The notes: generated by a model not told the origin, from the sequence alone. A DNA stretch of 64,000 bases from RGIG3701 sp031553595 (GCA_031553595.1 JAVBLI010000015.1:1-64000), one strand, 5' to 3'; shown: positions 7,701-16,909, numbered from the stretch's first letter. A program made the numbers and translations.

Positions 7701-10700
7701 ATGATGATAAAACGCTCCCCCATCCTCACGGCCGTGGCGATTTTCTGCCTGGCTACCGCCACGCTGGTGGCAGACGACAAAACCGCGAAGAAGGAGTCGG
7801 TCTACGATAACGGCAAGGTTCCGGTAAATACCGTGGAGTCCGCCCGACTGATGCTCGAGGACCTGGTGAAAACGTACGGCGACGAATACAAAAACGGACG
7901 CCAGTACCTGAATCAGCTTGCGGACATCGAGGCGAAGCTGGCGGCAAACCAAAACGACAACGACGCCAAAGCGGCGCTGGCGACGCTCATCAAAAAAGCA
8001 GCGCTAGAGAATCCGCTTTTGGATTTCGACAAAATTCTCGTCCTGAAGCGCAACCCGGCTCACGGCTGGGGTTTCCCGGGCCTGAACGCGTACACGAACA
8101 TGACGATCGACAAAAGCGGCTGGGACAACGAAATCTGCATCCTCAGCGATCTGCGAAGCGACGCCCCGAAACTGACGCCGATTTACCGCCACGAGGCCCA
8201 CACGAGCCTCATCCGCGACATGGACCTGCATTTCAGCGGCAAGAAGCTCATGTTCTCTGCGGCCGACGGCGGCGGGCGATGGGGCGTTTTCGAAATCGAC
8301 ACGGACGGCAAGAATCTTCGGCAGTTAACGCCCGGCGACCAGGCGGATGTCGACTGGTTCGACTCGACGTACCTCGCCGAGGACGGCCAGATCGTGGCGT
8401 GCTCGACGGCCGGGATGCAGGGGCTGCCATGTGAAAATGGAAGCCGGCAGATGACGAACATTTACCGCGTGGACACGCAGACGAAAGCCGCGAGGCAACT
8501 GACGTTCGAGCAGGACAGCGACTGGCATCCGACGATGTTGCCCAACGGCCGCGTGATGTACCTGCGGTGGGAGTACACCGACATTCCGCATTATTTCAGC
8601 CGCATCCTCTTCAGCATGAACCCGGACGGCACAAAGCAGGTCGCGATGTGGGGAAGCGGGAGCTGTTTCCCGACGGCCTACAAACACGCCCGCCCCGTCC
8701 CCGGCCACGGAAGTCTGGTTGTGGGAGTCGTCGGCGGCCATCATGCCGAACCCGAAAGCGGCCGACTGTTGCTGGTGGACCCGCAGATGGGCGAGGGATA
8801 CCCCTTCAAGCCGATTCTCACCGGCAAAGAGTGGGGGCCCGAGGATTCCGAGCTGAACATCATGACGAAAGTTTTCCCGAAGGAGGTCACCGGCTGCGTG
8901 CAGGAGATTCCGGGCCACGGTCGCGACGTTTTCGGCAACGTGTATGACAATCAGGGCGGCGAGAGCACGATCCGTTTCGTGTATCCGTACCCGCTGAGCG
9001 ACAAGTATTTTCTGGTGAACGTAAAGAAGCCCGGCAACGACTGGTGGGGCGTCTGGCTGGTCGACGTTTTCGACAACATGACGCTCATTAAGGAGCTGCC
9101 CGGCGAGTACGCGCTCTTCGAGCCCACGCCGCTGCGGGAAACGCCGCGTCCGCCGGTGCTGCCGGACTTCACGAATCACGACGACCCGGACGGCACGATC
9201 TTCATCACCGACGTGAATCTCGGCCGGGGCATTAAGGGCGTGCCGAAAGGCGTGGCGAAGCAGGTGCGGGTTTTCGCGTACCATTACGGCTACAACGGCA
9301 GCGGCGGCCACGAGTCCGTGGGCCAGGAGTCGAGCTGGGACGTGAAGCGGATTCTCGGCACGGCGAAAGTCGAGGACGACGGCTCCGTCTGTTTCAAGGT
9401 GCCGGCCAACACGCCGATCGCGTTCCACATCCTGGACGAAGACGGCGCGGCATTACAGTTAATGCGGAGCTGGACGGTGGCTATGCCGGGCGAGAAAATT
9501 TCGTGTGTGGGATGCCACGAGCGCCCGAACGACGCCGTGCCCGCGCTGCAAACGCAGGCGGCCCGCAAAGCCCCGCAGGAGCTCAAACCATGGTACGGCC
9601 CCGCCCGCGCGTGGGGCTACGAAGTGGAAATCCAGCCCATGCTCGAAAAATACTGCGTGACGTGCCATAACGACGAAAACGCGAAGGAAAAAGGCGTTCC
9701 GTCTTTCGTCGCGCACAACACCGGCAACTGGCAGAGCGACACGTCCTACGCCGCGCTGAATCCCTACGTCCGCCGGCCCGGCCCGGAGTTCGAGCTGGAA
9801 ATGCTCAACCCGATGGAATATCACGCCTCGACCAGTGAACTCATCCAGCGGCTCAAAAAAGGCCACCACGGCGTGGAGCTGGACGCGGAAGCCTGGGACC
9901 GGCTTTACACTTGGATCGACCTCAACGCCCCGTACCGCGGGATGTGGAATAACCCGGGCGTCGAAAAGCGGCGCAAAGAATTGCAAGAGATTTACGCCTA
10001 CCACACCGCGAACCCCGAGGAGGAATACCGCGAGGCGCTGGCGAATCGCAAGCCCGAAGAAATCGAGCGGATCACGCCGGCCCCGCAGCCAAAGCGTGAG
10101 CCCGACGCGCTCACCCTGCCCGACTTCCCGTTCACGCCAGCGCAAGCGAAAGCGATGGTCGGCGGCGAGCTCGAAAAGAAAACGATGAAGCTTGCCGACG
10201 GCGTGGAAATGACGTTCGTGCGGATTCCCGCCGGCGAGTTCATCATGGGTTCCCAGCCCGACACCGCGAAATACGCCGACGAAATCCCGCGGGCCGTGGT
10301 GAAAATCGCGAAGCCGTTCTGGATGTCCGAGACGGAAGTCACCAATGCCCAGTTCGCCACGTACGATCCAGATCACGACACCCGTTATCACAAGGAAGAC
10401 GGCAAAGACCACATCGTGCCGGGGTACATCGCGAATCACCCTGACCAGCCGGTCTCCCGCGTCACGTGGCAGGAGTCGCGTGCGTTCACGAAATGGCTTT
10501 CCGACAAGTGCGGCGTGAAGGCCGACCTGCCGACCGAGGCGCAGTGGGAGTGGGCCGCGCGGGCGGGCAGCGGCGACGTGTTTTATTATGGAAACCGGGA
10601 CACGGATTTCTCGAAATTCGCGAATCTCGCCGGGGCTGAGCTGCGACGGACGTATACCAACTGGGACGGTGGCAGCAAAGTCCACATCCGCCGACATTAC

Positions 10701-11024
10701 CCCGAAGGCCACCGTTTCCCTCTGCGGGACGACCGTTTCGAGGATAAGTGGATCGTCTCCGATTACGTGAAGCAGTACGCCCCGAACGCATGGGGGCTTT
10801 ACGACATGATCGGCAACGCCGCCGAGTGGACGCGTTCCAGCTACGCCCCATATCCGTACCGCGACGATGATGGGCGGAATGACGGAGACGTCGCGAAGCC
10901 GAAAGTCGTCCGCGGTGGCAGCTGGAGCGACCGCCCCGCCGCATGCGGCTCCGCGGTGCGAAAATCGTACCCCACGTGGCAAAAAGTTTTCGACGTGGGC
11001 GTTCGCGTGATTATTGAGGAATAA
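7701..11024 (+). CDS. HzsA-like beta-propeller / c-type cytochrome / formylglycine-enzyme-like fusion
   Basis: Large exported multidomain protein, about 1,107 residues. A signal peptide (MMIKRSPILTAVAIFCLA) leads into a TolB-like propeller region resembling the alpha subunit of hydrazine synthase (about 100-580, e.g. LHFSGKKLMFSA, YLRWEYTDI). Two heme-binding CxxCH motifs follow, C602-VGCH and C652-VTCH. The C-terminal domain (about 827-1107) is of the SUMF1/formylglycine-generating type: MTFVRIPAGEFIMGS, LPTEAQWEWAARAG, GNAAEWTRSSY, VRGGSW. A GGAG SD nine bases upstream sets the start. Such fusions are known in Planctomycetes outside the anammox group; no other hydrazine synthase subunit is here, so hydrazine chemistry is not implied. 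Maturation needs cytochrome c biogenesis genes elsewhere. Confidence 0.85.
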   Translation: MMIKRSPILTAVAIFCLATATLVADDKTAKKESVYDNGKVPVNTVESARLMLEDLVKTYGDEYKNGRQYLNQLADIEAKLAANQNDNDAKAALATLIKKAALENPLLDFDKILVLKRNPAHGWGFPGLNAYTNMTIDKSGWDNEICILSDLRSDAPKLTPIYRHEAHTSLIRDMDLHFSGKKLMFSAADGGGRWGVFEIDTDGKNLRQLTPGDQADVDWFDSTYLAEDGQIVACSTAGMQGLPCENGSRQMTNIYRVDTQTKAARQLTFEQDSDWHPTMLPNGRVMYLRWEYTDIPHYFSRILFSMNPDGTKQVAMWGSGSCFPTAYKHARPVPGHGSLVVGVVGGHHAEPESGRLLLVDPQMGEGYPFKPILTGKEWGPEDSELNIMTKVFPKEVTGCVQEIPGHGRDVFGNVYDNQGGESTIRFVYPYPLSDKYFLVNVKKPGNDWWGVWLVDVFDNMTLIKELPGEYALFEPTPLRETPRPPVLPDFTNHDDPDGTIFITDVNLGRGIKGVPKGVAKQVRVFAYHYGYNGSGGHESVGQESSWDVKRILGTAKVEDDGSVCFKVPANTPIAFHILDEDGAALQLMRSWTVAMPGEKISCVGCHERPNDAVPALQTQAARKAPQELKPWYGPARAWGYEVEIQPMLEKYCVTCHNDENAKEKGVPSFVAHNTGNWQSDTSYAALNPYVRRPGPEFELEMLNPMEYHASTSELIQRLKKGHHGVELDAEAWDRLYTWIDLNAPYRGMWNNPGVEKRRKELQEIYAYHTANPEEEYREALANRKPEEIERITPAPQPKREPDALTLPDFPFTPAQAKAMVGGELEKKTMKLADGVEMTFVRIPAGEFIMGSQPDTAKYADEIPRAVVKIAKPFWMSETEVTNAQFATYDPDHDTRYHKEDGKDHIVPGYIANHPDQPVSRVTWQESRAFTKWLSDKCGVKADLPTEAQWEWAARAGSGDVFYYGNRDTDFSKFANLAGAELRRTYTNWDGGSKVHIRRHYPEGHRFPLRDDRFEDKWIVSDYVKQYAPNAWGLYDMIGNAAEWTRSSYAPYPYRDDDGRNDGDVAKPKVVRGGSWSDRPAACGSAVRKSYPTWQKVFDVGVRVIIEE

Positions 11025-11055
11025 TCGCCATGCCCCATGCGTGAAAATTCCATCG

Positions 11056-11090
11056 GCGTACGTACCTCCCCGGGTGCGTACGCTTTTTTT
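11056..11090 (+). terminator. Intrinsic terminator after the HzsA-like gene
   Basis: An 11-bp stem (11056-11066 with 11073-11083, one G-U pair) is followed directly by seven T residues. It lies 32 nt after the stop codon. Confidence 0.9.
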
Positions 11091-11157
11091 GTCGCCGCAG
11101 TGATTCCACCGTTTTTTGGTGAAAATTTCTCCCAAGGCTGGCTTTTTCCGTAAAGAA

Positions 11158-11166
11158 TGGTATAAT
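11158..11166 (+). promoter_or_regulatory. Extended -10 promoter of the GT2 gene
   Basis: TGGTATAAT combines the extended -10 TG with a consensus TATAAT. No good -35 hexamer is seen. It is about 58 bp upstream of the gene start. Confidence 0.45.
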
Positions 11167-11223
11167 AGATGAAATATTGTATTTACACAAACTAAGATTC
11201 CATTTTAAATCGCCGATTATTTT

Positions 11224-12057
11224 ATGTACACATACAGTCCCGATTTCGTTCCCTATTCTCAGGCCTGGTATGACCACGTGGTTCAGCTTTTAGGTAAAAG
11301 TACATGTAATAGTTTGGGGTTATTCGTCATTCCGGATGATTTTGTGCTGACCGTCGTCATTCCGGTCTACAATGAGGAACGCACGCTACATATTCTCGTC
11401 GAAAAGGTAGCCGAGGTTCCGATCCGTAAGGAAATCATCCTGGTCGACGATTGCAGCAAGGATAACAGCCGTGAAAGAATGCAGGAAATCGCGGCCGGTT
11501 ACCAGCAGCGCGGCGACCAATATAACCGTTTCGTGCTGCTTCATCATAAAAAGAATCAGGGAAAAGGGGCGGCGTTGCGTACCGGTTTCGCCCACGCGAC
11601 CGGCAATGTGGTGATCATTCAGGACGCGGACCTGGAGTACGACCCGGCCGAGTACCCGCAACTGCTGAGGCCGATTCTCGACGGAAAAGCGGATGTGGTG
11701 TACGGAAGCCGCTTCCTGACGGGGTACCCCCACCGCGTTTTATATTACTGGCATTCGCTGGGAAACCAGTTCCTGACCATGCTCTCCAATTTTTTTACGG
11801 ACCTGAACCTTACGGACATGGAAACCTGCTATAAAGTTTTCCGGCGGGAATGTCTCCAGGAAATTTTGCCCGATTTGCAGCAAAACCGTTTCGGATTCGA
11901 ACCGGAAATCACGGCGAAGATCGCGCGAAAGAAGCTTCGCGTGTATGAAACCGCGGTGAGTTATTCGGGGAGAACGTACGCAGAGGGAAAGAAAATCAAC
12001 TGGAAAGACGGCGTAAAAGCCATATGGTGCATTTTCCGGTACGGGCTGTTTTCGTGA
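11224..12057 (+). CDS. Family 2 glycosyltransferase (DPM1/DolP-mannose-synthase-like)
   Basis: Membrane-associated or soluble GT-A fold sugar transferase. Key motifs: TVVIPVYNEERTL (about 43-55), IILVDDCSKDNS with the nucleotide-binding Asp, GKGAALRTGF, IIQDADLEYDP (DxD-like metal site), GSRFLTG, and DMETCYKVFRRE. These match the polyprenyl-phosphate sugar transferase-like subgroup of GT2. 277 residues, no transmembrane helix. The first about 40 residues are not conserved-looking and the ATG lacks an SD, so the true start may be a later GTG or TTG. It stands alone after a terminator and converges on the propeller gene at 12189. Product unknown. Confidence 0.85.
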   Translation: MYTYSPDFVPYSQAWYDHVVQLLGKSTCNSLGLFVIPDDFVLTVVIPVYNEERTLHILVEKVAEVPIRKEIILVDDCSKDNSRERMQEIAAGYQQRGDQYNRFVLLHHKKNQGKGAALRTGFAHATGNVVIIQDADLEYDPAEYPQLLRPILDGKADVVYGSRFLTGYPHRVLYYWHSLGNQFLTMLSNFFTDLNLTDMETCYKVFRRECLQEILPDLQQNRFGFEPEITAKIARKKLRVYETAVSYSGRTYAEGKKINWKDGVKAIWCIFRYGLFS

Positions 12058-12072
12058 GAGCGGGCGTCTGGA

Positions 12073-12190
12073 AACAACAGCCGGGGATGCAGCGAAGCGG
12101 AATGACCGGATAAGAATCGCCGAGAGTTTCCCCGCTTCTATCCGGTCATTGCGCGTCATTGCGTTCCGCTCCATTTCCGGCTGCTGTTTT
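12073..12190. repeat. MITE-like palindromic element, copy 1
   Basis: Begins AACAACAGCCGGGG and ends CCGGCTGCTGTTTT, with inner CCGGATAAG and CTTCTATCCGG arms. It fills the convergent gap and its right end abuts the stop codon of the propeller gene. Confidence 0.8.
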
Positions 12191-14714
12191 ATTCTTCGCC
12201 GGTTCCGTCATTCTCCCCGCGGCGCAGCGGTTTCGCGGCCGGGCCGATAAACGAGTGAAACAGGTCATGTCCTAGTTTCGGCCACGCACTCTGCGCCTGA
12301 TCGTCCGACTCGCAGCGTACGCCCACGATCACGTCATCATCCAGCCCGAACACCAGCAGTTTCGGCGAAACGATCGCCCCGGCGCTGCGGATGGGCGCCT
12401 CGAATTTCACGGCCCAGCGTTTATCACCCCGCGCGTTCAGGGCGTGCAGCCAGCCGGCGTTATCCCCAAAGTAAATCGTGCCGTCATCCCCCACCACCGG
12501 CGTGGACTCGACCATGTCCTCGGCCTGATACTGCCAGCGGATCTTATACGACTCGCCGTCCACGGACACCAGCGAACCTTGCTGGCCCTGCCGCGTGGCG
12601 AGGCTCGTGCCCACGTAAATGTGCCCGGCCTCGTCAATCACCGGGGACGCCAAAAGCTGGCCAGGCATGTGCGTGGTGAACACCACTTCTCCGGACGGAT
12701 GGAAGCCGATTAGCCGCTCCGTGCGGGCCGCGACGACGATAATGCCGTTCGCGGTCACGGCCGGCGAGGAATTCAAAAATCCCCCGGCATATCCCACTTC
12801 CTTTCCCTGATCCCACAGGCCCACGCCCCGGCCGTCTTCCAGGCCGATCGCGAACAGATACCCCTCCTCCGAGCCGATATACAGAATGTTCCCGGCGATT
12901 ACGCCCGACGAATCCAGCTTCGCGCGGCTACGGAAGTAGGGCGAACTCTGTTTCTTCCCATCCGGGGTCACCCGCAGCAGCCCGCCGTCATACCCGCTGA
13001 TGAGCGTATTTCCCCACGCATCCACCAGCGGCGCGGCATAACCCAGCGGCTCGCCCACCTGCACCGGCATGTACGACTGCCGCCCCTCCGCCGTGATGCA
13101 GTGAACGTAACCGTCCACGGAGTGGAGATGGTACTGATTATCCTGATCCACGACGATCGGCCCCGGCACATGCGAATTAATCACATAATCCCACGCCACC
13201 TCCGGCTCCGGTCCCGAAATATCCAGCGCATATAAATGCCCCTGCGAAACCAGTACCAGCCGGCCTTTCGGATCCACCACCGGTGCATTCCGATTCGGTT
13301 TCGCATCACACGTAAACGGCGGCTCTTCCGGAAAACTCCAGTAACACCGCTCAGGACGCTCCACTTCCGGGCGAATCTGCTTCCGCGGCTCAGGCGCCCG
13401 GTAACGGGCACGGTCATCCGAAGCACGCTCCGCCGGCTTCTGTCGCGGCGGCGCTTTCTGCACCACCTGAATCCCCGGTTTCGGCTTCTCGGCCGCTGGT
13501 TTTTGCGGTGTTTCAGCCGGTGTCTGCGGCGGCGCTTTACGCGGCGGAGGCTGAACCGCCGGACGCTGCGGCGCCTGCGTGCGCGACTGCGGCTGCTGCG
13601 GAGGCGGACTTTGCGGACGCGGCTGCGGCGGCGTCTGAGGTTGAGACGGCGGCGCTTGAGCCTGACGCTGCGCAGGCGGAGCCTGATTCTGAACCGGCGT
13701 CTGCTGCGGCGGCATCTGGGGAGTCGGCTGCTGTGGTGTTTGCGCTGGCATTCCCTGTCCCGGCATGGCCTGCTGCGGAACCTGATTTTGAATCTGCGGC
13801 TGCTGCGGCATCTGACCGGGTATCTGCTGCTGGGGAACCTGGCCGCCCGGGAACCCGCCACCGCCGGGCATGCCGCCCATGTTCTGCGGGGTTTCCTGGA
13901 ATCCCTGCTGTTGGGGCATCATCCCCCCGCCCGCCGGCATCTGCGGATTCATTCCCTGCCCCGGCATTCCCTGGTGCATCTGCCCGCCCTGCGGAAATCC
14001 ACCCTGCTGCTGCGAAAACCCACCGGGCTGCTGCGTCTGCTGCGGAAAACCGCCCTGCGGCATCCCCTGCTGCGCGCCGTACCCCGGCTGCTGCCCACCA
14101 AATTGCTGCTGCTGAAATCCCCCCGGCTGCTGACCGCCACCCTGACGATTCATGCCACCGCCACCCGGCGTGAAGCCCGGACGAATCGCGCCACCCGGCA
14201 CACCGCCGCCAAATTGCTGCTGCTGGCCGCCGAATTGCGGCGTCTGCTGCTGCCCGTACCCCGGCTGCTGCTGGCCAAATTGCTGCTGCTGACCGCCATA
14301 CCCCAGCTGCTGCTGCCCACCACCGAACTGCGGCGTCTGCTGCTGCCCGTACCCCGGCTGCTGGGGGCCGCCGAATTGCTGCTGCTGGCCACCGAAATTC
14401 GGACGCTGCTGTCCGCCAAAACCCGGTTGTTGCTGGCCGCCAAATTGCTGCTGCTGGCCAAATCCCGGCTGTTGCTGCCCGCCGAATTGCGGCTGCTGAC
14501 CTCCGCCGTACCCCGGCTGCTGGCCGCCAAATTGCTGCTGACCCCCGAATTGCGGCGTCTGCTGCTGCCCGTATCCGCCCTGCTGCGGATAACCGCCCGT
14601 CTGCTGAATCAGCCGAAACAGCCCGATTCCCTGACTCCCGCACTGCGGACACCGAAACGGCTCCGTCGGCTGCTGAACGCTAAAACCACATTTCGTGCAC
14701 TGAAAAGTTTTCAT
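12189..14714 (-). CDS. Zinc-ribbon / Gln-Gly-Pro-rich / PQQ-like beta-propeller protein
   Basis: 841-residue protein without signal peptide, so probably cytoplasmic. Three parts: an N-terminal zinc ribbon (C6-x2-C9, C22-x2-C25); a strongly biased region (about 32-330) of repeated GYGQQQ, PQFGGQQQ and GFGGQQ units with regularly spaced Tyr and Phe, turning into a Pro/Gln stretch (about 330-450); and a C-terminal PQQ-type beta-propeller (about 465-815) with repeats such as LYALDI, GYVHCITAEG, YLFAIGLEDG and WLHALNARGD. The middle region resembles prion-like, phase-separating sequences. Last gene of the SrfB/SrfC-like cluster, 53 bp after the GrpE-like gene. No SD. Function unknown; a scaffold or condensate role is inference. 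No stop interrupts the repeats. Confidence 0.8.
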   Translation of the reverse strand: MKTFQCTKCGFSVQQPTEPFRCPQCGSQGIGLFRLIQQTGGYPQQGGYGQQQTPQFGGQQQFGGQQPGYGGGQQPQFGGQQQPGFGQQQQFGGQQQPGFGGQQRPNFGGQQQQFGGPQQPGYGQQQTPQFGGGQQQLGYGGQQQQFGQQQPGYGQQQTPQFGGQQQQFGGGVPGGAIRPGFTPGGGGMNRQGGGQQPGGFQQQQFGGQQPGYGAQQGMPQGGFPQQTQQPGGFSQQQGGFPQGGQMHQGMPGQGMNPQMPAGGGMMPQQQGFQETPQNMGGMPGGGGFPGGQVPQQQIPGQMPQQPQIQNQVPQQAMPGQGMPAQTPQQPTPQMPPQQTPVQNQAPPAQRQAQAPPSQPQTPPQPRPQSPPPQQPQSRTQAPQRPAVQPPPRKAPPQTPAETPQKPAAEKPKPGIQVVQKAPPRQKPAERASDDRARYRAPEPRKQIRPEVERPERCYWSFPEEPPFTCDAKPNRNAPVVDPKGRLVLVSQGHLYALDISGPEPEVAWDYVINSHVPGPIVVDQDNQYHLHSVDGYVHCITAEGRQSYMPVQVGEPLGYAAPLVDAWGNTLISGYDGGLLRVTPDGKKQSSPYFRSRAKLDSSGVIAGNILYIGSEEGYLFAIGLEDGRGVGLWDQGKEVGYAGGFLNSSPAVTANGIIVVAARTERLIGFHPSGEVVFTTHMPGQLLASPVIDEAGHIYVGTSLATRQGQQGSLVSVDGESYKIRWQYQAEDMVESTPVVGDDGTIYFGDNAGWLHALNARGDKRWAVKFEAPIRSAGAIVSPKLLVFGLDDDVIVGVRCESDDQAQSAWPKLGHDLFHSFIGPAAKPLRRGENDGTGEE

Positions 14715-14767
14715 GTCTTTATGTTATGTAAAAAAACGTTAAAATCGTATTAACCTTTTCGCCCGTG

Positions 14768-15745
14768 TTACCGCACCTCCACCGTCGCTTTGGCGTAAAC
14801 ACTTCCGTTGCCCCGCAGCACCACCCAGCCCAGGACGTTCGTGACTTCCACGCCGCGGGAGGTGGCGTTATGGCGGGCACTGTCGAAACGCTGCCCGGGG
14901 TGCACCAGCTCGATGGAATTCGGCAGCCCAGCCCGCTCGCACGCCTGGGTCGCGAACTCCTGCAACGAAACCTCCATCGCGTCCGGGTCGATGCCCCGCT
15001 TCGGCGACCAGCGGTAAAACGCCTCACCGAGGTCTTTCAGCAGCAGCACCATTTTGTCGGGGGCCGCCGCCTGAAACATCATCAGCACGCCCGCGAAATA
15101 CCGGCTGTTCATATCCCCGTGGCGGATGCCCTGCAAGAGCGACTGCCGGTACGCCGTCAGCGTCCGATTCCCGGCCAGGTACGGCCCGAAAATCGCCTCT
15201 TCCCACGCCCCGTCACCACCACCGCCACCATGCCCACCGTGAGATGCGGCGTACTGCGGCTGATGCGGCGGCTCATGATATTCCGGCTCCGGATGCGAGG
15301 GCTGCGCGTGATTTTGGAGTGCGTGATGATTTTCCATCGCACCCTCCAGCGGCTCGGGCGTATTCCCCGTCATGTACGCTTCCAGGCGGTTAAAGCGTTC
15401 CGTCATCAGGCGTTCCAGCGCCCCGGTGTCCGCCGCCACCGCACTACCACCGGCACCGCCACCGCCCTGCTCCGCCAGCATCTCGCCGATCGCGTCCAGG
15501 CGTTCAATCACCGGTGAAAGCATCTGCGAAATTTGTCGCGGGTCAAGCGCCGCCGCGCCGGAAACCACCCCGGCTGCAACCGTCGCGCCACCGTCTTTAG
15601 CAGCGCTGCGCAACTCGGCCTCCCGCTTCAGCAGGTACTCCGCGATCTGCTTCTGCGCATCCTCGACCATGCCGTAAAGCCCCGAAAGCGTTACCGGCTT
15701 CTGCTGGCCGCCATCCGCGTCACCGCCCGATTTAAAAAACGCCAT
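14768..15745 (-). CDS. GrpE-like protein of the SrfB/SrfC-like cluster
   Basis: 325-residue cytoplasmic protein. Residues about 20-55 are a charged helix, 110-160 a low-complexity His/Pro/Gly linker, and 180-325 an alpha-helical then beta region. The last about 45 residues (HPGQRFDSARHNAT, NVLGWVVL, YAKATVEV) match the layout of the GrpE beta domain, where a conserved Asp and His precede a final beta hairpin. GrpE is the nucleotide exchange factor of Hsp70, and an Hsp70-fold ATPase gene lies two genes upstream, which supports a matched pair. The match is weak and I read it by eye; it might only share the fold. CGGAG SD before the ATG. Confidence 0.6.
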   Translation of the reverse strand: MAFFKSGGDADGGQQKPVTLSGLYGMVEDAQKQIAEYLLKREAELRSAAKDGGATVAAGVVSGAAALDPRQISQMLSPVIERLDAIGEMLAEQGGGGAGGSAVAADTGALERLMTERFNRLEAYMTGNTPEPLEGAMENHHALQNHAQPSHPEPEYHEPPHQPQYAASHGGHGGGGGDGAWEEAIFGPYLAGNRTLTAYRQSLLQGIRHGDMNSRYFAGVLMMFQAAAPDKMVLLLKDLGEAFYRWSPKRGIDPDAMEVSLQEFATQACERAGLPNSIELVHPGQRFDSARHNATSRGVEVTNVLGWVVLRGNGSVYAKATVEVR

Positions 15746-15790
15746 GATAGCTCCGTTCTGGTTTTAAAATTTTCCCCAAAATGATCGTAA

Positions 15791-15812
15791 CCGCACAATC
15801 TCACGATTGCGG
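15791..15812. repeat. Palindromic hairpin, variant copy
   Basis: CCGCACAATC, TC, then ACGATTGCGG: a variant of the 20-bp hairpin, located 20 nt past the stop of the ThuA gene that ends at 15833. Confidence 0.6.
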
Positions 15813-15832
15813 CCCTGGATATGACCCGGCGA

Positions 15833-16909
15833 TCAGTTCTCTCCCCACCAATCTTTCGTCTGTTCACCTGAAATAATGGAAACACTGCAGTCCGATTCAT
15901 CCACGTCATAGTGAAACGTAGCCGTCCACATCTCCCCGGAACGCTCATCCTGGAATCCATGCTGTCGGGTGATCGTTTTTTCCCGGGTATTGATATCCCA
16001 GTACCCGATAATGTTCCTATCCTTCGCAAGACTCACGATTTCCACGTCGTACTTTTCATCCTCAATTCCCCGAACCGACCCGATGAATTTATCACCATGC
16101 GTGCTCACATATTCGAGCATCGCTTTACGAAACACCCTAAAACAAGGATTTTGCGCCGATATTTTGTCAATTTTTTCTTTTTCCGCGATCCCCCACGCGA
16201 TTCCCTGGCGGAGCAACTTCCGCAGGTTTTCGTCGGCAAACGCGTGTTTATCGTGGCCCAGCATAAGGGTAAAGACCGGGCTGTTGCCGTAACGGTGCAC
16301 CCAAGCCACCTCCCGTGTGGCGTCCGGATGGTCGGTCGTCAAGAGCACATGCACCCCCGGGTGGATGTAAACGTTTTTGAAAATTTCGTCGCGAATCTCG
16401 AAATCCTCCATCCCCTGTGTGATCGGATGATTCTTGTCGGCGATGGCGATTTTCATCTCTACATCATACTGATAAGTGGACGCCGGACACGTTTTTCCAT
16501 CGACTTCCGTCTCGGCAAAAAGAAATGCCCCGCCGGCGATGTCCCGATAAGTCGGCCAATTCTGATACCCGGCAAGACTGTGGTGGAACACAATTAGTGG
16601 CATGCCGTTTTGCAGCAGTTGCTCGAAATTCACCCGCTGGACTTCCGTCAGCGGAAAATTGTTCAAATCGTAACTGACCACCGCGTCGTACTTCGTTTCC
16701 AGCCCTGGCGCCAGCAAATTCTGGTCTTTCGGCAGCTCGGCCCTATCGTATGTCACGCCCGGCATGGCGTCGAACATTTCGTAAAACTCTTGCTCATCGA
16801 AACCATGCCCGCCTGTGACGATGAGAATTTTACGCGTGGTCTCCTCGGCCGAGAGCGGGGAAGATAAAAAGGCCAAGAGAAACAGTGCAGTGAATAAGAT
16901 ACGTTTCAT
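15833..16909 (-). CDS. ThuA-domain exported protein
   Basis: 358 residues. A Sec signal peptide (MKRILFTALFLLAFLSSPLSAEE) precedes a ThuA domain: KILIVTGGHGFDEQEF, DAVVSYDLNNFPLT, PLIVFHHSLAGYQNWP, HPITQGMEDFEI and VFTLMLGHD. Residues about 255-358 form a beta-rich tail of unknown type. AAAGG SD. It lies between the SrfB-like ATPase and the GrpE-like gene, which is odd for a presumed exported sugar-processing protein and may mean it works with the surface part of that cluster. It shares only the ThuA domain with the protein at 3103. Hairpin copies flank it on both sides. Confidence 0.85.
   Translation of the reverse strand: MKRILFTALFLLAFLSSPLSAEETTRKILIVTGGHGFDEQEFYEMFDAMPGVTYDRAELPKDQNLLAPGLETKYDAVVSYDLNNFPLTEVQRVNFEQLLQNGMPLIVFHHSLAGYQNWPTYRDIAGGAFLFAETEVDGKTCPASTYQYDVEMKIAIADKNHPITQGMEDFEIRDEIFKNVYIHPGVHVLLTTDHPDATREVAWVHRYGNSPVFTLMLGHDKHAFADENLRKLLRQGIAWGIAEKEKIDKISAQNPCFRVFRKAMLEYVSTHGDKFIGSVRGIEDEKYDVEIVSLAKDRNIIGYWDINTREKTITRQHGFQDERSGEMWTATFHYDVDESDCSVSIISGEQTKDWWGEN

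Noticed and set aside
7701..11024. Evidence of anammox metabolism
   Set aside because: Only an HzsA-like domain is seen. HzsBC, hydrazine dehydrogenase and nitrite genes are absent, and such HzsA-like fusions are known outside anammox bacteria.
8325..11135. Long minus-strand open frames (367 and 558 codons) opposite the HzsA-like gene
   Set aside because: They are antisense to a gene with clear domains, rich in Arg/Val/His as expected of a GC-rich shadow frame, and show no motif.
14150..14650. Regular short repeats that could look like a CRISPR array
   Set aside because: They are codon-level repeats of GQQ-type residues in one open frame, without uniform spacers, and no cas gene is present.
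13236..14753. A 505-codon plus-strand frame of Leu/Arg repeats and a 371-codon Ala-rich frame over the Gln/Gly region
   Set aside because: They mirror the repeated codons of the zinc-ribbon/Gln-rich gene; only that frame has a zinc ribbon and a propeller attached.
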